In this document: one piece after another, positions 18,701 to 25,760 of the stretch
How the letters are laid out: each line of letters opens with the position of its first letter
Position numbering within the stretch: position 1 is the first letter of the stretch
Source: a virus
Direction: 5' to 3' (one strand)
Length of the DNA stretch: 28,352 bases
Virus record (IMG/VR): IMGVR_UViG_3300030090_005709
Coordinates: 1 to 28,352 of that record
Notes under the pieces: model-generated
What the model saw: the letters and a program-made list of their open reading frames with translations, nothing else
Database searches by the model: none
What the model was told of the DNA's origin: nothing
Made by a program: the position numbers and the translations under genes

Positions 18701-19740
18701 AAGCGTCCAACTTGGCAAAACGAGCTGCCTTTGACTACGGAGCACTGACCGACTTTGAAAAGAAGGTGATGAGAGACACAATCATGTTCTATAGCTACAT
18801 GCGAAAGAACATGGATTTGTTCATGGATACACTGCTGACAAACCCATCGCGTGTCACAAATCAACTCAGAGTCACAAACGGCATTCACAGAGCCAACATG
18901 GAAGAAGATCCACAGGTTGTGCTTCCTGGTTATCAACAAGAACGACTTGCTGGTGCTTTTAAACAAGCACTGTTCAACAAGCATGCATATGATCAAAGAA
19001 TGTACATCATACCGCCGATACCCATTATGGATTCGGTCAATATTTTTATGGATGTTTACGATGCATTCAAGGGTGACGAAGAAGCGGAACGGATGTTGTT
19101 CACCAGACTGGTTCCATGGGCGCAACTTCCAGTTGTCATGGCGCTAGATGTTGATCCTTTTTACGGTCAAGAGTTGTCACGGTTCCAAAAGGTTCCGCAG
19201 TTTTTTCTTGAATGGGACTTGGCGGTAACTGGAGGCATGCTGAGAAGACAACTCGATGTACAGCTATACACGCCCAGGAATCAAAGGTTGAGGCTTGTAG
19301 AGGGCGATGATGATCGCCAAATGTACTTGGCCAAAAACGGCGAGCTCTGGTATTTTATTAGAAATATTGTTCAATTACCAGGCTTGGGTGGTCGTTCGCT
19401 TGTCATTCTTGAGCAGGCAGACAGAGCAAACATGGGTGTAGTTGAGTTTGTTACTGAGGTGCTTCAAAACGGAAGAATGTTCTTAGAGAATGCCGACTTG
19501 GTAGATAAAGTTTCAGACGACTTCTTGAAAGGCGACACCGCCAGCCCGAGAGTTGGTTTGACAGAATTCGATGAAATGCTTGCAATTTTTGGTGTTAGAG
19601 CAATTAATGTTAAAAACTTGGAGCAAGTTCGTAGAGAGCTGCGTAAAGAAAACAACAGGAACTTCAAAAAGTTGCATCCGATCTCACAAAACAAATACGA
19701 GCAACGCAAAGACAAAGAAATTAGGGTAAAACGTGACTAA
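12769..19740 (+). CDS. Giant virion (ejection-type) protein, 2323 residues
   Basis: The largest gene of the window starts at an ATG with GAGGGG 7 nt upstream. The protein is mostly helical, nearly Cys-free, with disordered acidic/Pro-rich sequence at residues 30-60. Around residues 1820-2030 there is a recognisable phage module: NPAYYTANFMGGALQLM, then FDYGALTDFEKKVMRD and MFYSYMRKNMDLFMDTLL. I know this signature (N-terminal hydrophobic turn, then LTxFE and FYxYxRKN) from very large phage structural proteins, often called polyvalent or internal proteins. No lytic transglycosylase, protease or ADP-ribosyltransferase motif could be found by eye. Length and position before the fibre genes correspond to T7 gp16-type ejection proteins, which are usually shorter. 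Virion role is likely; ejection function is inference. Confidence 0.65.
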   Translation: MADENTYLYSGDLSEDDLLLLNSYGSRGVPKIEDFSVDMKEPEVPVQPEVAVPASELVSQYRSGFERPLETAEKEDQAEDWAERRRAFYEDAINEGRSQKEAIEESRIRANGSMLTGQYGVYDRPDEQLTGETGVTVAVSKALGGRRAIDIQRRPTDPETGQTQDISAANIQDRRDSAKEFQKILETEGLFAAGKKAFSSKPMTLDEAKEVGIGAGRQTFFGRDQEAEDEQEGFYIPYGIKNLDALAERAAVKAMVPSMFANLFLDDDEMEAYLKEYRNVVPTQNFSALVEKVESSKEQGMTESEIEQELMPEISSILLMQTYEDLPAAFQLEKPSVSKFKSFLESNPEAFSETRDSALFETIKAVDLGESDKEIQKKLNAVAFGSLPEEVWAGSTGSPRAALKEAVRAAGRVIEAKGRGGKVGRALATTVASPMFTQEKIQDEYMVVESTIGKIFRSLGVFTEGAAEARLPFDIPITPASRDFYYDLGIRGQDSTWLARMLANIETGNIGFMMHATDEARARGYKEGEGGFQAALFLGGALDFLIPWEKFHFSPAAHTVKGASRGAYLVRTVGAKGFKQRAFLAGYSPKVYDMIYRVHERSTMSFNRLSDQLPVNPKVGDIDRLMAQDDAAQTAKAQGLPRTTDEQGNEIVAMSLQDRDYLDQLSRKMKQGESFIDAAESLKSDFKPNVFDTAADAAMAVVKHLVETDEAGTIFKKSGRDPNGVIPFEMDIQVQRTLAAAGFDPAEVINIVRKRTNSNREAYLQSLRVLSKTGDDDTVDLRSSPEYVSFRKKLDDLVESGDLLDEEKIVLLNIMETRAYNAAGLDKIKTIKEPSDFFKQAKVEKVQGKLEDGSDGPSSIKVKSGKIFEIDQSDVVDFIDFLKSDDMISINRLLDNDQSLLVALMGKGWVDSFTKNSFKRETNPNPQSKLPKTRLTDEGKIEVERVLRSLFDAEGNLSAQKSNAKQLFENMTAVYARMDEKLKKAMIPETKKAMLDTTLRPDRFFRNGLIERNMRQSYIPGSTVRTAADDMQVLQEGLVAKTGRKRVFSDVDVNPDYVRQGLGLTEDTVEVDAVDLYARSIGYVLGETMKMKEATALFRGMDIVRLTPASFARRDQVKSIRKKVNAKMASVLGIKKHSTISKGEFLDAKQLKAMADPESSTLQLNEAQQAQFKVFLQQLASEPIVGTKIPNNLMGAGADLERVSFLDYNRVIELLMDVEAGVHARRTVYTEAIPRSLAYSLLNTFRSTAIDVASRSEIVGDVIKGIESRFNLDDPLSSVRPEFKELFQRHLSEVGLVRDEVIQLVRSARREKPDIAIEAIFDKLRNNLEADMRIEKEQVRLLMGEADLVYGNPHKKGLLDIISKFTDAEKKRIETLAGVEDEVDFQPMQPSERKIAAGADVREQAAVPTSQLVEDTFALPGTLRDPDAAAYVPIAEGESRLQYLTKTSTREQLQYLCRSFGGINGLTKQTDVALSILERFTTESGITDVSKLTDENRVVLGQALFKIQEQLEQQKRYVVQRGSDILESLGGSRAQLNKADDVVLSTAYILFHEGGEGWKNLLLYAAGRGKDLGFDPDKISKYSPAQAYLEMVVRMMARNKLQNMFDDMIRVGMPGANENYRIPKAVVTPMNAKYSIDAPHAFYDRVKGYMNSIFNESQDVSEIKKLEDGSTRPVEPVLPTGEGFDYRFAPYEKKGRRTFRHGQSFQDLEARIAAEEVLVRFGMRSRSAEDGLTMIEFPDGSQTYGPQGLADELQNALNRAANIGAAYGTKSAMVLDPATVGTPYVDIPKTARVKTYTGLADAVTALSKFFPVTFRNIKRGITTGLFVPNPAYYTANFMGGALQLMTAVDPIKATGMLIKNPRMTLAVVSRMFGEGTYKPSPNHMIISKNGMIYNADQITEMAMQYRLNSSFIQAETQRGMADDIKKYIRENQTLTSNKIVDFASAWNDQLAECATAIDNFYRVSIFIDGLNDGVSPVQASNLAKRAAFDYGALTDFEKKVMRDTIMFYSYMRKNMDLFMDTLLTNPSRVTNQLRVTNGIHRANMEEDPQVVLPGYQQERLAGAFKQALFNKHAYDQRMYIIPPIPIMDSVNIFMDVYDAFKGDEEAERMLFTRLVPWAQLPVVMALDVDPFYGQELSRFQKVPQFFLEWDLAVTGGMLRRQLDVQLYTPRNQRLRLVEGDDDRQMYLAKNGELWYFIRNIVQLPGLGGRSLVILEQADRANMGVVEFVTEVLQNGRMFLENADLVDKVSDDFLKGDTASPRVGLTEFDEMLAIFGVRAINVKNLEQVRRELRKENNRNFKKLHPISQNKYEQRKDKEIRVKRD

Positions 19741-19759
19741 GAATCGACTATGATATATT
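19733..19759 (+). promoter_or_regulatory. Candidate promoter for the receptor-binding gene block
   Basis: GTGACT (19733-19738, four of six matches to TTGACA) is followed after 15 nt by an extended -10, TGATATATT (TG at 19751, hexamer 19754-19759). The spacing is one or two bases short of optimal. A second extended -10, TGATATTCT, lies at 19770-19778. Both are in the 78-nt gap before the ATG at 19819. Confidence 0.35.
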
Positions 19760-19763
19760 CTGC

Positions 19764-19778
19764 AAAACGTGATATTCT
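19764..19778 (+). promoter_or_regulatory. Second AAAACGTGA copy overlapping an extended -10
   Basis: The 9-mer AAAACGTGA occurs at 19728-19736 and again at 19764-19772, 36 bp apart start to start. In the second copy its TGA begins the element TGATATTCT. The pair might bind a regulator or reflect promoter duplication; evidence is only the repeat itself. Confidence 0.2.
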
Positions 19779-19818
19779 ATCCCCGCAATCCCTTTCCCAT
19801 TCCCAATTGGAGTAAACA

Positions 19819-20637
19819 ATGTCAATCATTCCCAAACTTACTGGCGGGCGGCGCCTTATCCACGATGCAATCACAGAAGGTCGATGGATTTCTCGAGGCG
19901 GCCCAGGAAACTATGTTGAAATCTTTAGTGATTTTGTTCAAGACGTAGGCGAAACTGCTGTTCTTCCATTTGTTGTTAGTGAGGCTGGTAGCACAAATGC
20001 TACTGGTGATTTTATCGATTCACCAGACGGTGTACTTCGACTTCTTCACACCACCGATAATGAAACACAAGCGATGCTTCTTAGCCTTGGTGGAACAAAC
20101 GCAATTTCACCAACTCAATCTGTTATCTTTGAGTCGCGTGTAGCAGTAAACCTGAATACTGATTCTACATTCGATACAAGTAGCGTTTATGAAGTGGTTG
20201 TCGGATTGGCTTCTGCAGGCTCTGCGGCCAGTGTTTCAGCAGGCGCTTTTGACGGCTTTGCTGATACTGTTGCATTCCGTCTTGGTGGTGGCGCAACAGC
20301 AGCAAATCACATCTACGTTGAGGGTGATGATGGCACTACTGATACTGCGCCAACAGATACCGGAATCGACTTCGTATCTGGCACATATGTCACTTTGAAA
20401 ATCGATATGACCAACCTTTCCAGTGTAAAGTTCTTTATTGATGGTACACGGGTTTTGGCGTCAACTACCTTCGATTTCAGTGCAATGGCTGCAACTGACT
20501 ACCTGGAGCCGTACATCTTGTTTGCTCGCACCAACACTGGTGGTACTGAACGAGCTCACTCTTTGGATATCGACTATGTTCACGTTAGCTCTTTGCGGAC
20601 TGGAACAACTGGTGGACTTGGCCAAGGCGGTAACTAA
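19819..20637 (+). CDS. Lectin-like jelly-roll (LamG/concanavalin-type) virion protein
   Basis: This 272-residue protein starts at an ATG with TTGGAG upstream. Residues 35-262 show the alternating strands of a concanavalin-like lectin fold: QSVIFESRVAVN, SVYEVVVGLASAG, DTVAFRLGGG, TYVTLKIDMTNLSSVKFFIDG and YLEPYILFART, ending with LDIDYVHV. This fold occurs in phage capsid decoration and tail receptor-binding proteins, where it binds carbohydrate. It opens the fibre block and is followed by other adhesin-like genes, so a surface-exposed glycan-binding or decoration role fits. No active-site residues of a glycanase are evident. The N-terminal 35 residues may be the virion anchor. Confidence 0.6.
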   Translation: MSIIPKLTGGRRLIHDAITEGRWISRGGPGNYVEIFSDFVQDVGETAVLPFVVSEAGSTNATGDFIDSPDGVLRLLHTTDNETQAMLLSLGGTNAISPTQSVIFESRVAVNLNTDSTFDTSSVYEVVVGLASAGSAASVSAGAFDGFADTVAFRLGGGATAANHIYVEGDDGTTDTAPTDTGIDFVSGTYVTLKIDMTNLSSVKFFIDGTRVLASTTFDFSAMAATDYLEPYILFARTNTGGTERAHSLDIDYVHVSSLRTGTTGGLGQGGN

Positions 20638-20667
20638 GCCTTGACCTCTTAACTTTCGGAGGATCTT

Positions 20668-21159
20668 ATGGCTCAAGGGTTCATTAAGAACAAAACGCAA
20701 CCAACGATTACTTATAACAATTGGAGTGATCCAATTAAGTTGTATGCAACTTCATCATCAGACGCAGGTCACGACTCTAAGTCAAGAAAAATGCCTCAGT
20801 CTTGCTCGATTTCTCATCTCGACATTGTGTGGGAAAATGTAGCAAACAGCGCAGACCTTCTTTACAACTTGCGTCTGACTTACGATGAGGCTGGTAATGA
20901 TCCAGTTGTCCCTGGCTTGAATAACTTGAAGCCAAAAAACGGCAGGAACCATGGCAGCGCAGACGAAAACGTTAAATTTCAATCTATTGAAATGGGTACT
21001 CGTTATTTTCTGAGCTGCCCTTCCACTCAGACTGAAGCTGGTGCAGTATTTCTTTTTGTGTACCCATTTATCAGTGGGACTGCCGATTCTGACGCAGACA
21101 ATACTCAGACAAAGCTACGAACGGCTCGACTTCACTGGCGCGATAACGACGGAAAGTAA
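20668..21159 (+). CDS. Small structural protein of unknown family
   Basis: This 163-residue protein has a strong ribosome binding site (GGAGG, 9 nt upstream). It appears beta-rich, with strands such as SISHLDIVWEN, LLYNLRLTYDEAG and AVFLFVYPFISG, and two Cys. No signal peptide, membrane segment or catalytic motif is seen. Its position between a lectin-like protein and the long fibre suggests a virion surface or fibre-associated component. I do not recognise the family. Confidence 0.5.
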   Translation: MAQGFIKNKTQPTITYNNWSDPIKLYATSSSDAGHDSKSRKMPQSCSISHLDIVWENVANSADLLYNLRLTYDEAGNDPVVPGLNNLKPKNGRNHGSADENVKFQSIEMGTRYFLSCPSTQTEAGAVFLFVYPFISGTADSDADNTQTKLRTARLHWRDNDGK

Positions 21160-21171
21160 AGGTGGTAAATT

Positions 21172-24100
21172 ATGCCAAGTTTCTTTAAACAGGACTTAAA
21201 TATCGACACCTTGAACACCACAGGTGATGTCGAGATTGAAGGTAACCTGACTGTAACTGGTACAACCACTACGGTCAGCACCACAAACACTGTCGTTTCC
21301 GACAAGCTTATTGAGTTGGGTAACGGAACAAGCGGTAGTCCTTCTGGTGACGCTGGTATTATTATTGAGCGTGGTTCGAGCAACAACGCAGCAATCATTT
21401 GGGATGAGAGCGCAGATACCTTTGTTGTTGGAACCACTACAGCTACCGGTGCAAGTACGGGCGATCTTTCGGTAACAGATGCTGCATTAAAGGCTTCTGT
21501 TATTACTGCGTCCACCAGCTTGACCCTTGCAAGCGGTGCTACAGTTACTGCGATCAATGACGAAGACAACATGAGCAGCAACAGTGCAACTGCTCTGGCC
21601 ACGCAGCAAAGCATCAAGGCTTATGTTGACTCTCAGACGTCCGGTGCCGGTAACATGGACAACTGGATTCTTGAGGATGACGACGGCACCGAAGTCACCG
21701 TATCCAACGGTAAGGAAGTAAAGTTTATTGGTTCTGGTATTACCACCAACTTTACAGATGTTTCTGATGGTAGTGATGCTGATCCGTTTGATCTTACGTT
21801 TACTGTAGATGCCGCACAGACTGGTATTACATCGATTCTGGCAACAGACTTAAAGATCGGTGAAGACGAGCAAACTAAAATCGATTTTGAAACTGCCGAC
21901 CAAATTAACTTTTACGCGAACAATGGTAAGCGCGTAACGATTGATTCATCCGGCTTAACGATTGACAGTGGTAGTCTTGAAACGGCAACAATCGACTACA
22001 CTGATGGTGATCTGGCGATCACAATTGCAGACGGTGGTGGGATTACAGCAGCCAATGGGATTACCTCTACCGCAGCAGCGAACACCTTTGGCGCCACATC
22101 TTTCAACGATGCCAACATTACTAATGTCGGTGACATCGCTTTGGATAGCATTTCGGCAGACGGCACGGACATTAATGTTGCAGTGAGCGATAACTCTGCA
22201 ACAGCGTTGACGATTAAGCAGGGCAGTGACGCCTACCTTATTGTCGATACTGCCAACAACAGTGAGTCTGTTGCAATTGGTACTGGAGTAAGTGGCACGG
22301 CGATTTCAATCGGCCACGGGACATCTGAAACTACGGTCAACGACAACCTGACTGTAACTGGTGACTTGACCGTTAATGGTACAACAACCACGATTAACTC
22401 CACGACACTCACTGTAGACGACAAGACTGTAGTTATTGCTTCCGGAGCTTCGGATTCTGCCGCTGCTGATGGGGCTGGGATTTCTATTGATGGTGCCAGC
22501 GCCACACTTACTTACGCGCATTCAGGCACAAAGTTTGTAACGAATAAGTCTCTTGATGTAACAGGAACACTTACTGCAACGAACCTTGCAGGAACGCTGA
22601 CCACAGCGGCTCAAACAAACATCACAAGTGTCGGTACATTGACAGCACTTACTGTTGACGATGTTGCCGTAGATGGCAAGGTCATCACGATGACGGGGTC
22701 AACTAACGACACAGCGACATTGACCGCAGGAACGAACGGTACTCTTACAATCGCCACAGTTGACGACGATGGTAATGATGATGCCGATCTTACGCTTGAT
22801 ATTGATGGTGACATTGTTCTTGATAGTGCTGAAGGTAAGTGGCGCTTTAAGAAGGCTACAAGTGGTCGACTAAAGATTGACGAAGCCAACAGTGGTGACG
22901 TTCAAATCGAACTTGCACAGGCCGACAAAAAGCTTGAGTTCAAAGGTACAGATGGTTCAAGCGCAGTTACTGCCCTTGAGTTGGATATGGCTTTGGCAGG
23001 CAAGGCCACTTTCGGTGGCGACTCTCAGTTCAACGGAAATGCAACCTTTGGTGTAGATGACACAGGTGTAGACGTTCGCATCTTTAGTGCCACCACAAAC
23101 GAAGGTGTCCTTTATGATGCTTCTCAGGATGAGTTGGGGCTACTGCTTACAACAAAACTGAAGTTCCACGACATTGGTGGCGGCGAAGAAATCTTTGCGT
23201 CAGCAGACGGTCACTTGGAAGTAAACGCTGGAACCACCTTGGACATGACCGCACCTACGGTCGATGTGAACGCAAGCACAGCGATTACACTGGATACGCC
23301 AAGCGTAACAATCTCATCGGCTACCTCGGAAAAACCAGACGTTATTATTAAGAACACCACAAACGATGCAAATGGCGCACGACTTCAGTTTGTCAAAGAT
23401 AAGGGCGCTGCTGGTGCAGATGGTGACGACATTGGCGTGATTGAGTTTATCGGTGATGACGCAGCTCAAACACAAACCTCGTTTGCGAAGATTGTCGCTG
23501 AAGTATCCGAAGCAGACGATTCAGATGAGGCAGGTAAGCTTTCATTCCTTGTGGCTGAAAGTGACGGAACAAACACAGCACTAACTGCTGGTTTGGTTAT
23601 CGAAGGCGAACACGCAACTGATGGCCAAGTAAACGTTACTCTTGGTGCTGGCGTACAGTCAATCACAAACACAAGCGGTAAGTTTGGTGTTTTTGACACG
23701 TTGCCAATGACGGCGATCAATGTTGTCAACAACTACAACACAGTCACTTTTGAGAACCAACTTGCCAGCGGTGAGGGTGGTGGTCGTGTCATGCGCTACA
23801 GCCCTGGTGCTGATGATACCCTGACTGTAGGCGAACTTTATTTCCTCCACACTGACGGAACATGGAACTCCACAGACGCTAGTGCTGTAGCAACTGGTGC
23901 TACTCAACTTCTTGGTATTGGTTTGGGTAATGCACGCACAGCCGGTTGCCTTATGGAAGGCTTCATTCGTATTCCAGCAGCGTCGATAGAGGGTACACCG
24001 GGAAGCGGTGCTGTAGACGGTCTGCCTTTATATGTAAGTGAAACTGCGGGCCATATAACATTTACACGACCCACTACAGGAAGTGCTTTTGTCAGAATCG

Positions 24101-24177
24101 TAGGCCATGCGATTGATGACCACAGTAATGACGTGCTGATTTACTTCAACCCATCAAACAACCACGTTGAGTTGTAA
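21172..24177 (+). CDS. Long repetitive tail fibre
   Basis: This 1001-residue fibre starts at an ATG preceded by AAAGGTGG. It is dominated by Thr, Ser, Asp, Gly, Ala and Val with short beta repeats. Two related modules stand out: residues 25-95 (NLTVTGTTTTVSTTNTVVSD, then DAGIIIERG, AIIWDESADTFVVG) and residues 392-466 (DLTVNGTTTTINSTTLTVDD, then GAGISIDGASATLTY). This module is frequent in fibres of marine cyanophages, pelagiphages and related metagenomic phages. Residues 845-1001 form a distinct C-terminal domain (GRVMRYSPGADDTLTVGELY, then VRIVGHAIDDHSNDVLIYFN), likely trimerisation or tip attachment. It presumably forms a trimeric beta shaft for host recognition. The gene overlaps the next one by 1 nt (TAATG). 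Confidence 0.85.
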   Translation: MPSFFKQDLNIDTLNTTGDVEIEGNLTVTGTTTTVSTTNTVVSDKLIELGNGTSGSPSGDAGIIIERGSSNNAAIIWDESADTFVVGTTTATGASTGDLSVTDAALKASVITASTSLTLASGATVTAINDEDNMSSNSATALATQQSIKAYVDSQTSGAGNMDNWILEDDDGTEVTVSNGKEVKFIGSGITTNFTDVSDGSDADPFDLTFTVDAAQTGITSILATDLKIGEDEQTKIDFETADQINFYANNGKRVTIDSSGLTIDSGSLETATIDYTDGDLAITIADGGGITAANGITSTAAANTFGATSFNDANITNVGDIALDSISADGTDINVAVSDNSATALTIKQGSDAYLIVDTANNSESVAIGTGVSGTAISIGHGTSETTVNDNLTVTGDLTVNGTTTTINSTTLTVDDKTVVIASGASDSAAADGAGISIDGASATLTYAHSGTKFVTNKSLDVTGTLTATNLAGTLTTAAQTNITSVGTLTALTVDDVAVDGKVITMTGSTNDTATLTAGTNGTLTIATVDDDGNDDADLTLDIDGDIVLDSAEGKWRFKKATSGRLKIDEANSGDVQIELAQADKKLEFKGTDGSSAVTALELDMALAGKATFGGDSQFNGNATFGVDDTGVDVRIFSATTNEGVLYDASQDELGLLLTTKLKFHDIGGGEEIFASADGHLEVNAGTTLDMTAPTVDVNASTAITLDTPSVTISSATSEKPDVIIKNTTNDANGARLQFVKDKGAAGADGDDIGVIEFIGDDAAQTQTSFAKIVAEVSEADDSDEAGKLSFLVAESDGTNTALTAGLVIEGEHATDGQVNVTLGAGVQSITNTSGKFGVFDTLPMTAINVVNNYNTVTFENQLASGEGGGRVMRYSPGADDTLTVGELYFLHTDGTWNSTDASAVATGATQLLGIGLGNARTAGCLMEGFIRIPAASIEGTPGSGAVDGLPLYVSETAGHITFTRPTTGSAFVRIVGHAIDDHSNDVLIYFNPSNNHVEL
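21244..21261 (+). repeat. 18-bp direct repeat in fibre gene, copy 1
   Basis: AACCTGACTGTAACTGGT encodes NLTVTG and recurs exactly at 22345-22362. The surrounding protein module is repeated in a diverged form, so this marks an internal domain duplication. Confidence 0.8.
22345..22362 (+). repeat. 18-bp direct repeat in fibre gene, copy 2
   Basis: Exact second copy of the sequence at 21244-21261, about 1.1 kb downstream and in the same frame. It could mediate recombination that shortens the shaft by about 367 residues. Confidence 0.8.
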
Positions 24178-25319
24178 TGTCTTACGCTAAATACAACGGA
24201 GTAGCGAAAGCCGACATCGTCAAGATTGACGGAGCCGCTGTTGCGAGTATTGCTAAGTGTGACGGTGTAGAGGCTGGTGCTGCCACAGCAACCAACTGGG
24301 TAGTTGCTGGCGATGATGGTCATGTTTTCTGGTGTGGAGCAGATCCTACTGGAACATGGACTGAATACGACAACTGGCAAGGGGATGGAACTCCAAGAGC
24401 CTATGATATTGCGGCAGGCAAAGATGCTAATGGAGATATTATCTACGTCATGAGCCGAGACAGCATCAATGGCGAATTACAAGTCAGCGGTTCAAATGTC
24501 GAAAGTTCTCATTTTTGGACGAAAGTAACCATCGCTGGAAGCGGTGATCAAGACCAGTATCGGATTATTTGGTGCGATGATGGCTCGACATCTGGTGTGT
24601 GGTTGGCTGTTGGTCGGCAAGCAAACCCATCAAATGCAAGATCCGGTGTTCAAAGGTCTACAGACGGTGGAGCCAATTGGACTAATATTCAGTTGGATGG
24701 ACTCACTGGACACAACACTGGGTTGGGTATCCAGGCCATGTGCTTCGGCAATGGTGTCGTAATGATGGCTCAAGAGAACCGTATCTACACCAGCACAGAT
24801 TACGGTGCTAACTGGTCAGTATCTACACCATTTTCGTCTGATGCGCCTACAGCAGCAAGATGCCTTACCTACACTAACAACAGTTTCGTTTTGATTTACG
24901 GTCGGTCTGGAGAGATTCGCGCTCGATCTTGTGCTGACTCCGACCTCACTGATTGGGGTGGTGAGTCAACAATGAACACTGATACTCGAAACCCTGGAAA
25001 CACGTTTGAGGACAAGATCAACGTTGCCTCTGCTAACGGAAGGGTTGCACACATCACAGCAAATGATGAGCACTGTTCTCGTTTTGACGTGAGTGGCAAA
25101 ACAATCAGCAACATTGCAATGACTGATCTTGGTATGAACTCTCAGCGTCATGCAGAAGATATTGAAACAGATGGCACAAACTGGATCATCTGCTCAAGGC
25201 TTGGCGATATTTGGCGCAGCACTGATAACGCCGTGACATGGACAAAGATCAAAACAGATGCTGGTGGCAATGCAGATCATGGACAAGCGATCTGTTCCAA
25301 TGTACTTTTACCACTTTAA
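24177..25319 (+). CDS. Asp-box beta-propeller, candidate receptor-binding tip protein
   Basis: This 380-residue protein starts in a TAATG overlap with the fibre gene. The first 30 residues (YNGVAKADIVKIDGAAVASI) are a short repeat used by marine phage tail proteins, likely for attachment. The rest contains Asp-box motifs (S-x-D-x-G-x-x-W): RSTDGGANWTNI near residue 160 and TSTDYGANWSV near 206. A degenerate RSTDNAVTWTKI lies near 348, and the N-terminal WVVAGDDGHVFWCG looks like another blade. Asp boxes mark sialidase-like and BNR propellers. The usual sialidase Arg triad and RIP motif are not apparent, so binding rather than hydrolysis is more likely. Coupling with the fibre suggests the two assemble together. 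Confidence 0.65.
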   Translation: MSYAKYNGVAKADIVKIDGAAVASIAKCDGVEAGAATATNWVVAGDDGHVFWCGADPTGTWTEYDNWQGDGTPRAYDIAAGKDANGDIIYVMSRDSINGELQVSGSNVESSHFWTKVTIAGSGDQDQYRIIWCDDGSTSGVWLAVGRQANPSNARSGVQRSTDGGANWTNIQLDGLTGHNTGLGIQAMCFGNGVVMMAQENRIYTSTDYGANWSVSTPFSSDAPTAARCLTYTNNSFVLIYGRSGEIRARSCADSDLTDWGGESTMNTDTRNPGNTFEDKINVASANGRVAHITANDEHCSRFDVSGKTISNIAMTDLGMNSQRHAEDIETDGTNWIICSRLGDIWRSTDNAVTWTKIKTDAGGNADHGQAICSNVLLPL

Positions 25320-25328
25320 GGAGACACC

Positions 25329-25541
25329 ATGGATACTTTGAAAGCGAAACTCGCATCCCGTAAATTTTGGGCTGCATTCCTTGGGGCACTGATGCCTCCA
25401 GTCTTGGCTTTTTTGGGCGAAGATATTGCACTTGGTGAAGCATTGAAGCTTTCTGCTGGCGTGTGTGTTTCTTACATCCTGGGTCAAGGGTATGTAGATG
25501 CCGCTGAGAAAAAAGCTGTAGCCTCAACACCTGAAGAATAG
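25329..25541 (+). CDS. Holin-like small membrane protein
   Basis: This 70-residue protein has a good ribosome binding site (AAGGAG). A basic amphipathic start (KAKLASRKFW) leads into a hydrophobic segment at residues 13-30 and a second at 39-57, then a charged tail. The SRKFW start and YILGQGYVDAAEKK end are typical of a small two-helix phage membrane protein family often annotated as holin. In that role it would form inner-membrane lesions that release the endolysin. Its place at the head of the lysis block supports this, though no functional motif proves it. Confidence 0.55.
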   Translation: MDTLKAKLASRKFWAAFLGALMPPVLAFLGEDIALGEALKLSAGVCVSYILGQGYVDAAEKKAVASTPEE

Positions 25542-25550
25542 GATACTAAA

Positions 25551-25757
25551 ATGGCTGGATTGACACCAGAAGACGAACAATTTTTGGATCAGGCCAAAGC
25601 AAGTGGGGTTACCAACGCTGGACAGCTTGCCATTTTGCTGAAGCAAGATCAGATGAAGCGGCGAACACAAGCTCCACTTCCAGATGCAACGATTCCAGAT
25701 CTTGAAAAAATAGGCACTAAACCCAAACAAGAACAACCAGAAACAGAACAAAAGTAG
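25551..25757 (+). CDS. Small hydrophilic protein of unknown function
   Basis: This 68-residue protein has AGGA upstream of its ATG. The N-terminal half is helical (LTPEDEQFLDQAKASGVTNA, then GQLAILLKQDQMKRR) and the C-terminus is Pro/Gln/Glu/Lys-rich and probably disordered. No membrane segment or known motif is visible. Tight packing (9 nt after the previous stop, 3 nt before the next ATG) supports it as a real gene. Confidence 0.5.
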   Translation: MAGLTPEDEQFLDQAKASGVTNAGQLAILLKQDQMKRRTQAPLPDATIPDLEKIGTKPKQEQPETEQK

Positions 25758-25760
25758 TAA

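Noticed and set aside
18493-19125. 210-codon minus-strand open frame within the giant gene
   Set aside because: It is fully antisense to a strongly supported gene, its product is rich in Cys, His and Ile without domain-like pattern, and no ribosome binding site or neighbour supports it.
12769-19740. Lytic transglycosylase or protease domain in the giant protein
   Set aside because: I looked for the usual Glu-Ser-Gly-Gly type and HExxH or Ser-protease motifs and found no convincing match; this does not exclude a diverged domain.
21132-21617. 161-codon minus-strand frame with hydrophobic runs
   Set aside because: It is the antisense of the Thr/Ala/Asp-rich fibre repeats; such repeats give Val/Leu/Ser-rich complements that mimic membrane proteins.
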